Shown: positions 46,491 to 55,992 of the stretch, piece after piece | How the letters are laid out: every line of letters begins with the position of its first letter | Numbering within the stretch: position 1 is the stretch's first letter | Assembly: GCF_003999975.1 (NCBI RefSeq) | Contig: NZ_RJAC01000029.1 | Location: 1-64,000 of the forward strand | Length of the DNA stretch: 64,000 nucleotides | Source of the DNA: Actinoplanes solisilvae | Lineage (GTDB): Bacteria > Actinomycetota > Actinomycetes > Mycobacteriales > Micromonosporaceae | Direction: 5' to 3' | Position numbers and translations under genes: made by a program | Notes under the pieces: generated by a model | What the model saw: the letters and a program-made list of their open reading frames with translations, nothing else | What the model was told of the DNA's origin: nothing | The model's database searches: none

Positions 46491-47688
46491 ATGCTGGCCG
46501 CCGAAATACCTACGATCCGATCCCGATACGAGGATTCGCGAATGCGCCGGAATTCTGCTCTGGACAGCCGCACGGCCGTCGCCGCGATCGGCGAGGAACA
46601 GGTGTTTCTCGACCAGGCCACGGTCCGGCGCGACAAGCTTGCCGACCACCTGCAGGCCGAGCTCTCGGTGGAAGCTCTGGACGCGTTGGAGCGGGCGCGG
46701 CTGCGCATGCTCCGCCAGCAGTACGAGGAGCTGCTCCGGGCAACCGAGGGGCTGGTCTTCGGCCGCATCGACGGCGTCGATGGCACCGTGCGGCACATCG
46801 GCCGGGTCGGCCTCCGCGACGACGAGGACGACGAGCCGCTGCTGGTGGACTGGCGCGCTCCCGCGGCCCGGCCGTTCTACACCGCGACGGCCGTCGACCC
46901 TCAAGGTCTGGCCCGGCGCCGGCACATCCGCACGACGGGATCGGCCGTCGTCGGCGTGGACGACGAGCCGCTCGACGGGACCATCACGACGGATCTCGTC
47001 GGCGAAGGCGCCCTCCTGGCCGCACTGGACGAGCGGCGCACCGGCCGCATGTCCACGGCGATCTCCACGCTGCAGCGCGAACAGGACGACATCATCCGGG
47101 CCGAGGCGACCGGCCCACTGATCGTGCAGGGCGGTCCCGGCACCGGCAAGACCGTGGTGGCGCTGCACCGCGTCTCCTACCTGCTCTTCGCCCACCAGAC
47201 GATGGCCGACCAAGCTGTCCTGGTCCTCGGCCCCTCCCCGCGGTTCCTCGAATACATCGGCCAGGTGCTGCCCGCGCTCGGCGAGACCGCGGTCGTCGCG
47301 GCGACCTGCGACACCCTGCTGCCCGGGATCAGCGTGGCACAACGCGCCACCGCGGGCCGTACGCGCCTCCGGCATCGCTCCCTGGGTGCGCCCCGTCACG
47401 CCCGCCGAGCTCGGCGACGCCGCCGCCGAAGCTGTACGGCAGCTGCGCGAACGGTGGTACGGCGGCACGGTCGGCGTCATCACCCCGGCCGGCCGTATCG
47501 CCGAATTGCAGGCCGCACTGGATGACGACGTGCCGGTGCTGTCCGCGGCCCAGTCCAAGGGCCTCGAATGGGACGCGACACTCCTCGTCGACCCCGAGGG
47601 CATCACCGCCGAACCACGCGGCTGGAACGGCCTCTACGTCGCACTCACCCGCTGCACCCAAGAACTCGGACAGCTGGTACTCGCATAG
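46491..47688 (+). pseudogene. HelR/HelD-like helicase with internal deletion
   Basis: The 5' part (about residues 1-290) has coiled-coil helices, the DEDDEPLLVDWRAPAARPFY segment and Walker A GGPGTGKTVVALHRVSYLL, all typical of HelD/HelR, the RNA-polymerase-recycling UvrD-like ATPases. The matching 3' end lies out of frame: reading ASGIAPWVRPVTPAELGDA from about 47362 and later SAAQSKGLEWDATLLVDPEG and GLYVALTRCTQELGQLVL. Intact relatives are over 700 residues, so about 300 residues of the helicase core are missing near 47350. HelR proteins confer rifamycin tolerance; this copy should be inactive. Confidence 0.8.
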
Positions 47689-47810
47689 TTCGTTCGACGT
47701 CCAGCTCGGCCAAGCGGAGACGGTGCGGCCCGACGACCACACCGGTTGCCAGATGGCGTGACCCACACCGATCGCAGTCGCCCAACTGCAGACCTCCGTG
47801 CCGCCGCCAC

Positions 47811-48167
47811 GTGACCACCTCGATCGATGAGCTGACGAACGCGAAGGCAAGCGCACTCGTACGCCGAGCACTATCGGCGGCAGATCCGGACTTGGGATCA
47901 CCACCAGAGCCACTGGGCGTTGTGGCGATGCTGCTGGATGGTGGGGATCGTGTCGACGCTTCCGTCGCCGCGGTGCTCCTTGATGGCATTTCGGCATGCG
48001 ACATGGGCTGCCTGCCGCTCTCGACTGGTCCAGACATGTTGGATGAACCAGCGAGGCGGGCCACCGCCACCGACGAGCAGTCGCAGGCCAGTTCGCGGGT
48101 GATGCGGACCGTCTCTGTCCGTGCGAGACATAGTTCCCCCTTTCGGAGCCGCGGGTGCGGCACCTAA
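47811..48167 (+). CDS. hypothetical protein, possibly degraded
   Basis: About 118 residues from a GTG at 47811. The first 80 residues (SIDELTNAKASALVRRALSA, GVVAMLLDGGDRVDASVAAV) look like a genuine small helical protein; the Ser/Arg-rich C-terminus does not. No ribosome binding site of note. It could be a gene frameshifted in its 3' third. It contains a CGGCAGATCCGGA core of the dispersed repeat. Confidence 0.4.
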   Translation: MTTSIDELTNAKASALVRRALSAADPDLGSPPEPLGVVAMLLDGGDRVDASVAAVLLDGISACDMGCLPLSTGPDMLDEPARRATATDEQSQASSRVMRTVSVRARHSSPFRSRGCGT

Positions 48168-48367
48168 CGGGGATGGAATTCGCCGCTCAGTCCTGCGTGA
48201 CAGTCGACAATCATGACTTGCAGGATGGACCGAGCCATCCGTTCATCGGCAGTTCAGCACGTCAACTGGGGGACGCTGACAACCACGGAGCGTGACGGGC
48301 CGCCGCTGGTGGGTGCGCACGATCGGCCGGCAATATCGGATGCTGGATCCGTTGCGTCGATGAGACC

Positions 48368-48721
48368 ATGATCAGCATGCGCGCAAGGCAGTTGACTGAG
48401 CGGGAGCGTGCGGTGCTTGATGCACTGCTATCCGTCGACATCGAGGGCGCCGAAGCCTTGCTGTGCCAGGCGTCGGAGGTGGTTGTCGTCGACACGTGCG
48501 GCTGTGGCTGCCCATCCGTCGACTTCCAGCATGGTCGCGTTTTCGGGATGAACGTACGAGTCAATGCGGACGTCACGGACTCTTACGACGGGCTGTTCCT
48601 GTACACGATCGAAGATCTCGAGCGAGGTGAGATCCTCGGCGGCATCGAGTGGGTCGGCGTCGGGGAGACGAATCCAAACACGTTCCCTTCGCCGCACCTT
48701 CTCGATATCCGGCCTGCTTGA
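48368..48721 (+). CDS. hypothetical protein
   Basis: About 117 residues. The ordered part reads RARQLTERERAVLDALLSVD, then VDTCGCGCPSVDF (a tight CxCxC cluster, possible metal site) and an acidic beta-rich C-terminus with LYTIEDLERGEILGGIEWV. Common type of conserved actinomycete orphan. No neighbour on the same transcript. Confidence 0.75.
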   Translation: MISMRARQLTERERAVLDALLSVDIEGAEALLCQASEVVVVDTCGCGCPSVDFQHGRVFGMNVRVNADVTDSYDGLFLYTIEDLERGEILGGIEWVGVGETNPNTFPSPHLLDIRPA

Positions 48722-48742
48722 TCCACCGCGCGCTCATCGGCT

Positions 48743-48817
48743 GTCCGTGAGCCAGCCGTCACTGCGCACCGTGACGCTGCGTTGCGACGGCATCGCGGCA
48801 AATCCGGATGTTGGCCG
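48743..48817 (+). repeat. dispersed ~70-bp intergenic repeat, copy 2
   Basis: Shares TCCGTGAGCC-GCCGTCACTGCGCACC-GTGACGCTGCG-type sequence and the CGCGGCAAATCCGGATG core with 49366-49440, and the ACCGTGACGCTGCGT block with 9589-9657. It lies between two orphan genes. Confidence 0.6.
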
Positions 48818-48846
48818 CTGATCACGTCGCTTGGGTCGAGGTCGGT

Positions 48847-49263
48847 TCAGGCCAGGGGATCTTGCATCTCACTGTTCAACCCGAGCACGAGAATTGTCGG
48901 TTCCCCGCCGGCGTCATCGACCGGGTCGACCCGGAAACCTGAGTGCCGAAGTACCTCCGTCAGTGCGTTACGCATGGACAGTGAGATCGAGCCGTAGAGA
49001 TCGAACACCGGACCATGTCGGTGCCCGGCCATCAGGCTGTCCCGGACAGTCTTCGAAAGTTCGGGCGACGGTTCCCAGTTGACGTAAACACCTCCGGCCT
49101 CGTCGTTGGCCGCGTCGACCTCGACTAGCGCGCCGCCCTCCACCGGCAGTCGGTCACCGGCGAGGACGCGGACACCGGCATAGCCAAGCGCCGCGCAGAC
49201 CTTTTTCGCCAAGTCCTTCCGGGCGGCGACACTGACATCGTCGGCGCGAAGATGTCCGGACAT
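48847..49263 (-). CDS. hypothetical protein
   Basis: About 138 residues, soluble alpha/beta. Contains DLAKKVCAALGYAGVRVLAG, GGVYVNWEPSPELSKTV and SISLSMRNALTEVLRHSGF, and ends NSEMQDPLA. Unrecognised family; compact and acidic, with a style like immunity-type orphans. It is flanked on both sides by copies of the ~70-bp repeat. Confidence 0.7.
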   Translation of the reverse strand: MSGHLRADDVSVAARKDLAKKVCAALGYAGVRVLAGDRLPVEGGALVEVDAANDEAGGVYVNWEPSPELSKTVRDSLMAGHRHGPVFDLYGSISLSMRNALTEVLRHSGFRVDPVDDAGGEPTILVLGLNSEMQDPLA

Positions 49264-49365
49264 CCCATATCCCTCGACTGTTCGGCGGGGCGTGAAAAGC
49301 CCCGGGTGGAGGCTGCGGCAGTTATCTTGTCAGCCGCGTAGATGCACTCAACTCGGCATGTCCGT

Positions 49366-49440
49366 GAGCCGGCTGCCACGACGCACCGCCACGCGGCGTA
49401 GCGACCGGATCGCGGCAATGAGGATGTCGGTTGCCGGGGC
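49366..49440 (+). repeat. dispersed ~70-bp intergenic repeat, copy 3
   Basis: Related to copy 2 across TGTCCGTGAGCC, CGACGCACCGCCACGCGGCG and ATCGCGGCAATGAGGATG. Together with copy 2 it brackets a single orphan gene in direct orientation. Confidence 0.6.
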
Positions 49441-49446
49441 GTGAGC

Positions 49447-49908
49447 TCATTTCCTGGGTCTCGCGAGTGCCGCCAGGGCTCGAGTCGTCAGCAGAGCGTT
49501 GTATCCGCTGAGAACGGGCAGATGGTCCGGGTCGAACCAGCCCAGTTCGAACCCCTCCTCGCCGTCGGGCACAGCAATACCGACCACACTGCCGGCCAAG
49601 AACGTCACGCCAACGACGTACGCCTGGTCTCCGTTGGGATAGGTGAGTCGGAAGTCCGGACCCGAATACACGTCGAGCTGCCGGAGCGACCCGGCGGTCA
49701 GGCCGCTCTCGTCGAAGAGCTCGCGACGGGCGGCGTCTTCGAAGGACTCGCCGAGCTCCACAACGCCACCGATGAGGCCCCAGAGGCCGTCGTCGACGCG
49801 CCGCTGGAGCAACCAGCGGCCCTCATCATCCACGACGACGATGCCGGCCGCGGCGAGTAGCATCGGCCGGTGCCCCACGAACGCGCGCATCTCACTGACG
49901 TACGTCAC
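49447..49908 (-). CDS. NUDIX hydrolase
   Basis: About 153 residues from the GTG at 49908; a GTG at 49935 would add nine residues and fits homologues better. The Nudix box GGVVELGESFEDAARRELFD plus ESGL (about 46-69) has the metal-binding Glu residues, one as Asp. It is preceded by the usual YVSEMRAFVGHRPMLL start of small actinomycete Nudix proteins. Substrate unknown (nucleotide diphosphate). Confidence 0.85.
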   Translation of the reverse strand: MTYVSEMRAFVGHRPMLLAAAGIVVVDDEGRWLLQRRVDDGLWGLIGGVVELGESFEDAARRELFDESGLTAGSLRQLDVYSGPDFRLTYPNGDQAYVVGVTFLAGSVVGIAVPDGEEGFELGWFDPDHLPVLSGYNALLTTRALAALARPRK

Positions 49909-50207
49909 GGAGGCATCGTAGATCGGGAAGACCACCCGACGTGTCTTGAGGTCGCGACAGCAAGCCAGCATCCTCCGCACGACGCCAATCTCAGCGCGGA
50001 CCGCAGATCCGTGCACTGACCATGCGCGGGGCCGCCTGGAGCGGACTGCATCGCCGTCAGCCCTGCAAAGCCAAGACATAGGCGGACGGAGCACAGAACT
50101 AACTGGTCGATATCTCCGCACGAGGCATGGGAGCCGACCCGTCACGGAGGAGTACGAGTTGGCGAAGAAGACCAAACCGGTCGCATGCGCGGGCCTGTAG
50201 AAGCTGG

Positions 50208-50870
50208 CTACCAGCCCTCACGGTCCATCACGAGCCGTCCATCCCGCAGGAGCCCGCGCTCGACGAGCAGCCGACGCCCCTCTTTGAGGTTTTGCAGCGC
50301 GCGCGCAGCACGCCACCGGAAATCCTCGCGCTCGTGGTCCAGCGCCTCGACCAGCAGTTCAAAAGCCTGGTCGGAGGCGGAGTCGGCGATCAGCTCAAGG
50401 AGCCAATAGCGGTCAATGGTATCGGGATGCCGATACTCGGCCATGAGGTCTTCCACGTGCGCACAGGCCAACGGCCCGAGAAGGCTGAAACCATCTTCCT
50501 TGAGCTGCGGGTCTCGGCTGCGCATGAGCTCGAGGGAGCGCTCGAAGTTGCCTTCGGCGCGCTTGAGAAGGCGCTCACGCTCACGCATCCAGTCCCGCAC
50601 GGCATCGAAGCTACAGGTTGCGCGCAGCGACCTCATGGCATTTCCCAAGGCGGCGCACCGGCCGCCCATAGCTAAGACGAGAGCAACCCTCATTTTTGCG
50701 ACTCGTGGCGCTCTCTCATCGGCTAGATCCGGTCGCCGATCGCGCAAGAGGTCGGCCACAGCACGTGACAACTCTTGGCCGGCGGCCTTGATTCGGTCTT
50801 CTGCGGCACATCCTGTCGCTTGCCCTGGGCCGGTCTGGCTACGGCCCATCCGAAGGCCCAACTCAGACAT
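50208..50870 (-). CDS. HEAT-repeat-like protein
   Basis: About 220 residues, almost entirely helical. The central repeat (RSRDPQLKEDGFSLLGPLAC, EYRHPDTIDRYWLLELIADS and ALDHEREDFRWRAARALQNL) matches HEAT units; the first 60 residues are Arg-rich. ATG at 50870; 50879 is also possible. The ~52-bp repeat 94 bases upstream (50964-51015) contains a TTGACT...AACATT promoter-like pair pointing toward it. Confidence 0.65.
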   Translation of the reverse strand: MSELGLRMGRSQTGPGQATGCAAEDRIKAAGQELSRAVADLLRDRRPDLADERAPRVAKMRVALVLAMGGRCAALGNAMRSLRATCSFDAVRDWMRERERLLKRAEGNFERSLELMRSRDPQLKEDGFSLLGPLACAHVEDLMAEYRHPDTIDRYWLLELIADSASDQAFELLVEALDHEREDFRWRAARALQNLKEGRRLLVERGLLRDGRLVMDREGW

Positions 50871-50963
50871 GAACAGCAATCAGGTACGACGTCACCCTGC
50901 ACTCGTTCCGCGCGGCCTGCCGCAGGGGAACCAGCACCGACCCGGTCGTGCAGGCGTCGGCCA

Positions 50964-51015
50964 AATGTTCAAATGGTGCCCGCCGCCCCAGTCAAGCGGT
51001 TCTTTTGTCACATTC
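50964..51015 (-). repeat. ~52-bp repeat B, copy 1
   Basis: Nearly identical to 55564-55615 and partly to 61936-61958. On the minus strand it contains TTGACT, a 17-base spacer and AACATT, resembling a -35/-10 pair oriented toward the HEAT-like gene. It may be a conserved promoter or a mobile scrap. Confidence 0.7.
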
Positions 51016-51200
51016 GTCGGAGCCCGGTCGCCGTCTGCGTCACCAGGGGTTGCCATGACTGTTCTGCCGATGAGTCGGCCCGGCACCCGGCGGAAGAGTC
51101 CATTGAACCGGCGCTGGCCCGGCGCGGTGCCGAGTACCGCTTCGCGGGCCGACCTGGTTGGCCGCGGCGCCGTCGTCATCGACGGCGCTGGGCCGTCGCC

Positions 51201-51948
51201 TCACCTGGCTTTCCAGACGAGCAGGGCCGCCTCTACCCGATTGCGCACGCCGAGCCGTACGAAGGCGGATGTCAGATAGCCCTTCACGGTAGCTTCGCTG
51301 AGGTGCAGCGCCTCCCCGATCTCCGCGTTGGACCGCCCTTCGGCGACCAGGTGAAGCACGTCGCGTTCTCTGGGGGGCAAGCTTGCGAGCGTTTGCCCGA
51401 TGGTATTGACAGTTGCGCGCTCACCGGCGGCCGAGCGGGCGTCGCCGATGACCATGGCAGCCACGGCAGGCGAGGCACGCCCCGCCCGCCATGACCGCCC
51501 GAAGACCAGCGAGCAGGTCGCGCGGATCTCCTGCTTTCAGAAGGAACCCGTTGACGCCCAGACTCACAGCGCGGCGGACGTATTCGCTTTCTCCGAAGGT
51601 CGTGAGCAGGATAAGGCGCTGGCCCGGCCACCTTCGACGAATCTCGGCCGCTGCCGTGAGTCCGTCACCACCGGGCATACGGATGTCGAGCAGGACGACA
51701 TCCGGTACGCAGCGCCCCACCTGTTCGACCGCTTGGTTCCCGTCGATCGCCTCGCCCACGATCTGCACCGCGCGGTCGCTCGTCAGGATCGTCCGAAGGT
51801 TGCCGTCGGTGAAGTAGCGACAATGCCAGGTTGCGGCGACCGGCCCGGTCGGGATGAGGCGGATCGGGGCCTGCCGCCGCGGTAGGTCTTGCACGGATGC
51901 GACCGGCTGTCCAACCGCCAGGCTCTCGAACCGGTCCGGTTCGACCAC
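51201..51948 (-). pseudogene. broken LuxR-family response regulator
   Basis: The REC part (VPDVVLLDIRMPGGDGLTAA with phospho-acceptor Asp, LLTTFGESEYVRRAVSLG) lies in one frame. The NarL-type HTH (LPPRERDVLHLVAEGRSNAE, EATVKGYLTSAFVRLGVRN) lies in another, so a frameshift occurs near 51460-51475. The first ~30 REC residues, with the acidic pocket Asp, are missing; the sequence becomes unrelated before LRTILTSDRAV. Two independent defects mean it is non-functional. Together with the kinase fragment it is the ruin of a two-component system. Confidence 0.85.
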
Positions 51949-52318
51949 CGTTGCGTACGTGGGCCCAGGTGTGGAAGGCGAGGAGCATACCGAGCACCGC
52001 GAGCGCCGGTCCGAGCATCCAGCGCAGTGCCGCCGTGCCAGGCCGCCGACTCGCCGGTCCAGCGTCGATCATCGGCGGGTTTCCAGCTGACGAGCCAGCA
52101 AGGGGAATGCGGGCGAACGTCACACGCGAGCCGTCGGCGCCACTGACGGACAGCTCGCCGTTGAGCACTCGCGCGCGCCGCTCCAACCGGGCCAGGCCGG
52201 ACCAACCGGCGGTGTCCGCGTCCACGGCGCCGGCCGTGGTCACGGTGACGCACTGAGCATCGTCCTCGATGGCGAGGCGGATGTCTATCGGTGCACCCGG
52301 CGAGTGCTTCACCGCATT
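51940..52318 (-). pseudogene. histidine-kinase C-terminal fragment
   Basis: Begins exactly at NAVKHSPGAP, the N-box of a HATPase_c domain, and continues SVSGADGSRVTFARIPL, the domain end. The dimerisation domain and everything before the N-box are missing. It is followed by a short membrane-helix sequence (LRWMLGPALAVLGMLLAFHT) of unclear origin, perhaps the start of another lost gene. The cut at 52318 coincides with the cut in the gene on the opposite strand. Confidence 0.8.
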
Positions 52319-53358
52319 CCGACGACGGGGTCGAGTTCGGCCTGATGGCGTCGTTCGACCCGGAGGCCGGCACGCAGGGCTACCTGCCGTACTGGACGGA
52401 GTGGGGAAACGACACCGAGGAGACCCATCCGATCACGAACACGCCATACGGCACGCTGCCCGACGACCGTCAGCACCACTATGTGCTGGTCACCACCTCG
52501 GGCGGGAGCGGGCAGTACGACGTGCTCTATGACTACAACCCGGTCGGCACTACCCGGCTGCAGGAGGGTGGCCGGTATCGCGACGCGTTCGCGATGACGA
52601 CCGTGCAGAACCCGAACACGGTCTCGTTCCCCGCCGCGTTCGAGAACCGGCTCCAGATGCAGAACGGCAACGGAATCTATTTCAAACCCGGCACCGGCCA
52701 GGTCAGCCGCTCCGAGCCGAAGACCTGCGGCGCGCTGCCGACCGACGTTGACCCGCTCTGGGATGAGATCAATGTCGCCCCGTGGTGCCTGACGACATCG
52801 CTCGGTGTGACCGGCAACGAGGTGCAGTACATGCGGGTGTCCAAGCCGAACACCAGTCTGGCCAAGGCGCCGGCGGTTGCCGCCCCGGTGCCGTCCTCCG
52901 CTCCGGACGTCCTCAACGGCGTCGATCAGGCAAAACTGCGTGCCTGTGTGGCCCAGGGCGAGTCGCCCTGCTTCGATCAGGTGCCGGGACTACGGGCCTG
53001 TGTGGACGCGCGCCTGGTTTGCAACGCGGCGGCGGCTGCGGTCGGCGATGCCACGGCCGGGCGGATCACCGGCGGACAGGCCAAGGAAAGGGTGGCGACT
53101 CGGCTGCGGCTCACCGACCGTACGAAGATTTCCTCAGCCGCAAATCGAGCTTCTGATCTTCCCTCCGCGTTACGCGCGAAGCTGCCCGCGACGCTCGCCA
53201 CCACCGCGCCGGTCACCGTGGTCACCGGCAACGGTGAGGTGCACGGGCTCAGCGCCGGCAAGGACCGCGTCTACCAGGGCCATCTGACCGTCCTCGACGG
53301 CGCCACAGGGGCGCTCGTCTACGCCTGCCTGGGCCGCGACTGCCCGGCCGCGCAGTGA
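52318..53358 (+). pseudogene. secreted-type protein lacking its N-terminus
   Basis: About 345 residues remain, starting abruptly with DDGVEFGLMASFDPEAGTQG and no signal peptide or ribosome binding site. The N-terminal part looks like a secreted beta-sandwich (YGTLPDDRQHHYVLVTTSGG). The C-terminal part is a cysteine-containing helical region (LRACVAQGESPCFDQVPGLR). No family recognised. It ends 15 bases before the secreted nuclease gene and probably shared its transcript. The missing start lies where the kinase fragment begins, so a deletion fused the two loci. Confidence 0.75.
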
Positions 53359-53372
53359 AGGGGGAACCGCTG

Positions 53373-54581
53373 ATGCGATTGTTCCGAGCCGTGATCGTCG
53401 TGCTGACCGCAGCGGCGGCGTTGTCCGTCCCAGCCCTGCCGGCCGACGCCGAGCCGGCCTCCCCGGAGCGGGGAGTGGTGCGGTCGACAGCTACCTACGT
53501 GCCCGGGAAGAGTCGCCAGAGCTCCACCCCGCCGGCGCCGCAGCAATCGGCCCCGCAGCGTCGCGACACCCCGGAGGACGAGGCGTTCAAGCAACAGTGC
53601 GAGGGCCAGGACGCCGCGCTCGACGAGTCCGGCTGGTTCCGTGACCGTTTCTCGCAATGCACCCGCCGTACCTGGATCATCTTGGTTCTGCTCAACGGCG
53701 TACCGGTCGGCGACGTCACCTCCAAGATAACCATGCTGGGGTACGGCAGTAACGGGTCCCGGGAGATCCGCTACGTCGTGTACGTCGACGACATCAAGAA
53801 GACCGCCGCGCCGAATTTGATCCTGGAGACCCTGCAGATACAGGTCAACTTCGCCGGATGCTCCTCGCCCCAGGTCGACTGCCCGCTGCTGACCGGGCGG
53901 GACGCGCCGGTCACGGCATGGAGGCTGCAGGACGACTGGTCGGTCAGCTTCACCTCGCCGGAGGTGGCTGGTGGTGGCGAGCAGCGGGTGCCGCAGACGC
54001 TCTACCTGCGGTTGTGGGCGCACAGCCCGCAGCCCGACTTTGTCTTCGACCCGCCGTTCGACTCCAGCACCTCACGGTCGCGATACGACTCGGCCACCTA
54101 CGTCGGTGCGTCGCGGGGCGCGGTGTTCACCGACTACCAGATGGTGTTCCCGGTGGACCTCAACGATCCGACGCAGGACGAGAGCGCCCGGCACATCCTG
54201 GACGCGCAGGAGCACCCAGAACGCACCTTCCCGAGCTGGGTGGGCAAGAGCGTGCCGGGCAAGACGGAACCGCTGACCCGCCTCTACACCCCGGACGGCC
54301 AGTTGAAGGAATCCAACCGGACCAAGTCCATCGCGATGTGCAAGAACGTCTGGGGTGATTACGACGGCTCGGTCCAGCAGTGCGACGAATACCCATTCGC
54401 CAGCACCTACCAGGGCGCCGCGACCGGCGCCCCGAATCCCAGCGACCTGCAGCGTTATTCGGTGCGGGTGATCGACGGCAACGACAACGTCCACGTCGGC
54501 CGGGATCTGTTGGAAAACAATTTCTACAAGACGAACCGCGTCCTCGACCAAGACCAGTTCCTGGTCCGCGTCGACCGCTGA
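53373..54581 (+). CDS. secreted NucA/NucB-type deoxyribonuclease
   Basis: About 402 residues. Signal peptide 1-26 (RLFRAVIVVLTAAAALSVPA). The middle is a beta-rich domain of unknown kind. The last ~100 residues carry the NucA/NucB nuclease core with QQCDEYPFASTYQGAATG (catalytic Asp-Glu, near 340) and VIDGNDNVHVGRDLL. NucA/B-type enzymes cut DNA outside the cell. ATG at 53373 has GGGGGA upstream; a GTG at 53355 would overlap the preceding stop. The gene is followed by a strong hairpin. Confidence 0.9.
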   Translation: MRLFRAVIVVLTAAAALSVPALPADAEPASPERGVVRSTATYVPGKSRQSSTPPAPQQSAPQRRDTPEDEAFKQQCEGQDAALDESGWFRDRFSQCTRRTWIILVLLNGVPVGDVTSKITMLGYGSNGSREIRYVVYVDDIKKTAAPNLILETLQIQVNFAGCSSPQVDCPLLTGRDAPVTAWRLQDDWSVSFTSPEVAGGGEQRVPQTLYLRLWAHSPQPDFVFDPPFDSSTSRSRYDSATYVGASRGAVFTDYQMVFPVDLNDPTQDESARHILDAQEHPERTFPSWVGKSVPGKTEPLTRLYTPDGQLKESNRTKSIAMCKNVWGDYDGSVQQCDEYPFASTYQGAATGAPNPSDLQRYSVRVIDGNDNVHVGRDLLENNFYKTNRVLDQDQFLVRVDR

Positions 54582-54594
54582 CCGCCCGGCCCGG

Positions 54595-54622
54595 CCCGGC
54601 CCGGACAGCGCACCGGGCCGGG
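54595..54622 (+). terminator. intrinsic terminator after the nuclease gene
   Basis: 10-base arms CCCGGCCCGG / CCGGGCCGGG with an 8-base loop, 13 bases beyond the stop codon. Confidence 0.75.
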
Positions 54623-54771
54623 TCGGGTCAGCAGGCCGGGCGGGACCGGCGGCTTTGCCGCTGATCAACCGGCCCGGACAGCCAGCAGCGTGGGTCCGCG
54701 GCCCAGCCGCTTCGCGGTCAGCCCGGGACAGCGGGGGACCGATCTTTCAACGCCTTCGTGGGGCGGCGCCG

Positions 54772-55209
54772 TCAACGGCGTCGCCCCGATGGCCAGATCT
54801 GCAGGCGGTACTGTTCGCCCGGCTCGTGATAGGCGGTGACCCGGACGCCATACTCCCCGGCCCCAGAAGGCAGCGGCATCCCGGCCTGGACCGCCGAGTC
54901 CTGCGACTCGTCGATGCACCATTGCCCGGTGCTCAGGTCGATCTCACCCTCCACCGCATAGTCGAACGGCGCCTCGTCGCCGGTGAGCAGCGGCCGACGC
55001 GACCAGATCTCGACCGCGGCGCGTACGCTGCCCGGATCGGCCACCGTGCGCACGGCCACCGCCGAACCGGCGAAACCGACGTCGTCGGCGTCGGCCATCT
55101 GGCCGGCCGCCTGCATATCGGCGAGGTACCCGTCGGCTCGCGCATGCAGCCAGAAGGTACGGAAGGAGGGCGAGACAACCGTCTCCACGGCGGACAATCG
55201 AACGGCCAT
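54772..55209 (-). CDS. hypothetical protein
   Basis: About 145 residues from the ATG at 55209. Unrecognised, acidic. Contains PSFRTFWLHARADGYLADMQ, an acidic centre (SSQDSAVQ-like, with DYAVEGEIDLSTGQWCIDE) and VTAYHEPGEQYRLQIWPSG. It fits the pattern of small immunity-like orphans near nucleases, but pairing with the nuclease is only a guess, since the two genes are convergent. Confidence 0.7.
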   Translation of the reverse strand: MAVRLSAVETVVSPSFRTFWLHARADGYLADMQAAGQMADADDVGFAGSAVAVRTVADPGSVRAAVEIWSRRPLLTGDEAPFDYAVEGEIDLSTGQWCIDESQDSAVQAGMPLPSGAGEYGVRVTAYHEPGEQYRLQIWPSGRRR

Positions 55210-55338
55210 ACCGACTAACTTTCCAGCTGGTCCCAAAGGTTGCGCAAGACGAGAACATCGCGCCACATCTGCGGGTTCGCGAAGCAGGCGCGGGTCGCCG
55301 CAGGCCGCAGAGTCCCTATGCCCGCGCTCGGATCGCGG

Positions 55339-55498
55339 CAGATGAATGCGCCGCGGATACTCGTGCAGCGCATGCCGGGTCGAGGGCGATCAGGCGACGG
55401 CTCGTGGCGGTCTCGGGCGGCCCGATAGTGATGAGGCGGCCGTTGGCGACGCAACTGCTCCATCCTGGTGACACCGGTGTCCAGATCCGCTTGACCCA
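55339..55498. repeat. ~160-bp repeat A, copy 1
   Basis: About 89% identical by eye to 61565-61723, over CAGATGAATGCGCC ... GCATGCCGGGTCGAGGG ... CCCGATAGTGATGA ... TGACACCGGTGT. Its left end carries the GATCGCGGCAGATGAATG core shared with the dispersed intergenic repeat. Not clearly coding. Confidence 0.8.
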
Positions 55499-55563
55499 GT
55501 ACAGGTGCCCGGTACGGCTCCCGGCCGGCAGTCATGACCGTCGTCGTTCGGCAACGCCGACCG

Positions 55564-55615
55564 AATGTTCATATGGTGCCCGCCGCCCCAGTCAAGCGGC
55601 TCTTTTGTCACATTC
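55564..55615 (-). repeat. ~52-bp repeat B, copy 2
   Basis: Matches 50964-51015 with two or three mismatches. Contains the same TTGACT and AACATT elements on the minus strand. It lies 65 bases beyond repeat A copy 1. Confidence 0.8.
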
Positions 55616-55992
55616 ACCGCTAGCCCAAGCACCGAGTGGACGAAGGCGACTTCGCGGCCCTTCGAGACGTTGGCCGTCTGGGCAGGGGGGCGGTCGGAGC
55701 TGGCCCAAGCAGGCGCCGGACCGGTCTCGGTCTTCTGCGGCTTCCGGTCGACCTCTTGCCCGACGATCCCGGCCGTGCTCTGCACCGAGTCTCCGATTCT
55801 CTCGATGATCATGCTGGTCGCCGAGCTACTGCTAATCGAGCTGACCTTCTTGCACTCCACCGACGACAGACGCGCACGGTCGCTGCCGCGCCATGTCGGC
55901 GGCCAGATGAGGACTCGTCGAACGGCCGAGAACGCGGAAAGTGTGGCGGATCAGACGACCCGTTGCGAGATCGGCCGTTCTATCTTGACCGG

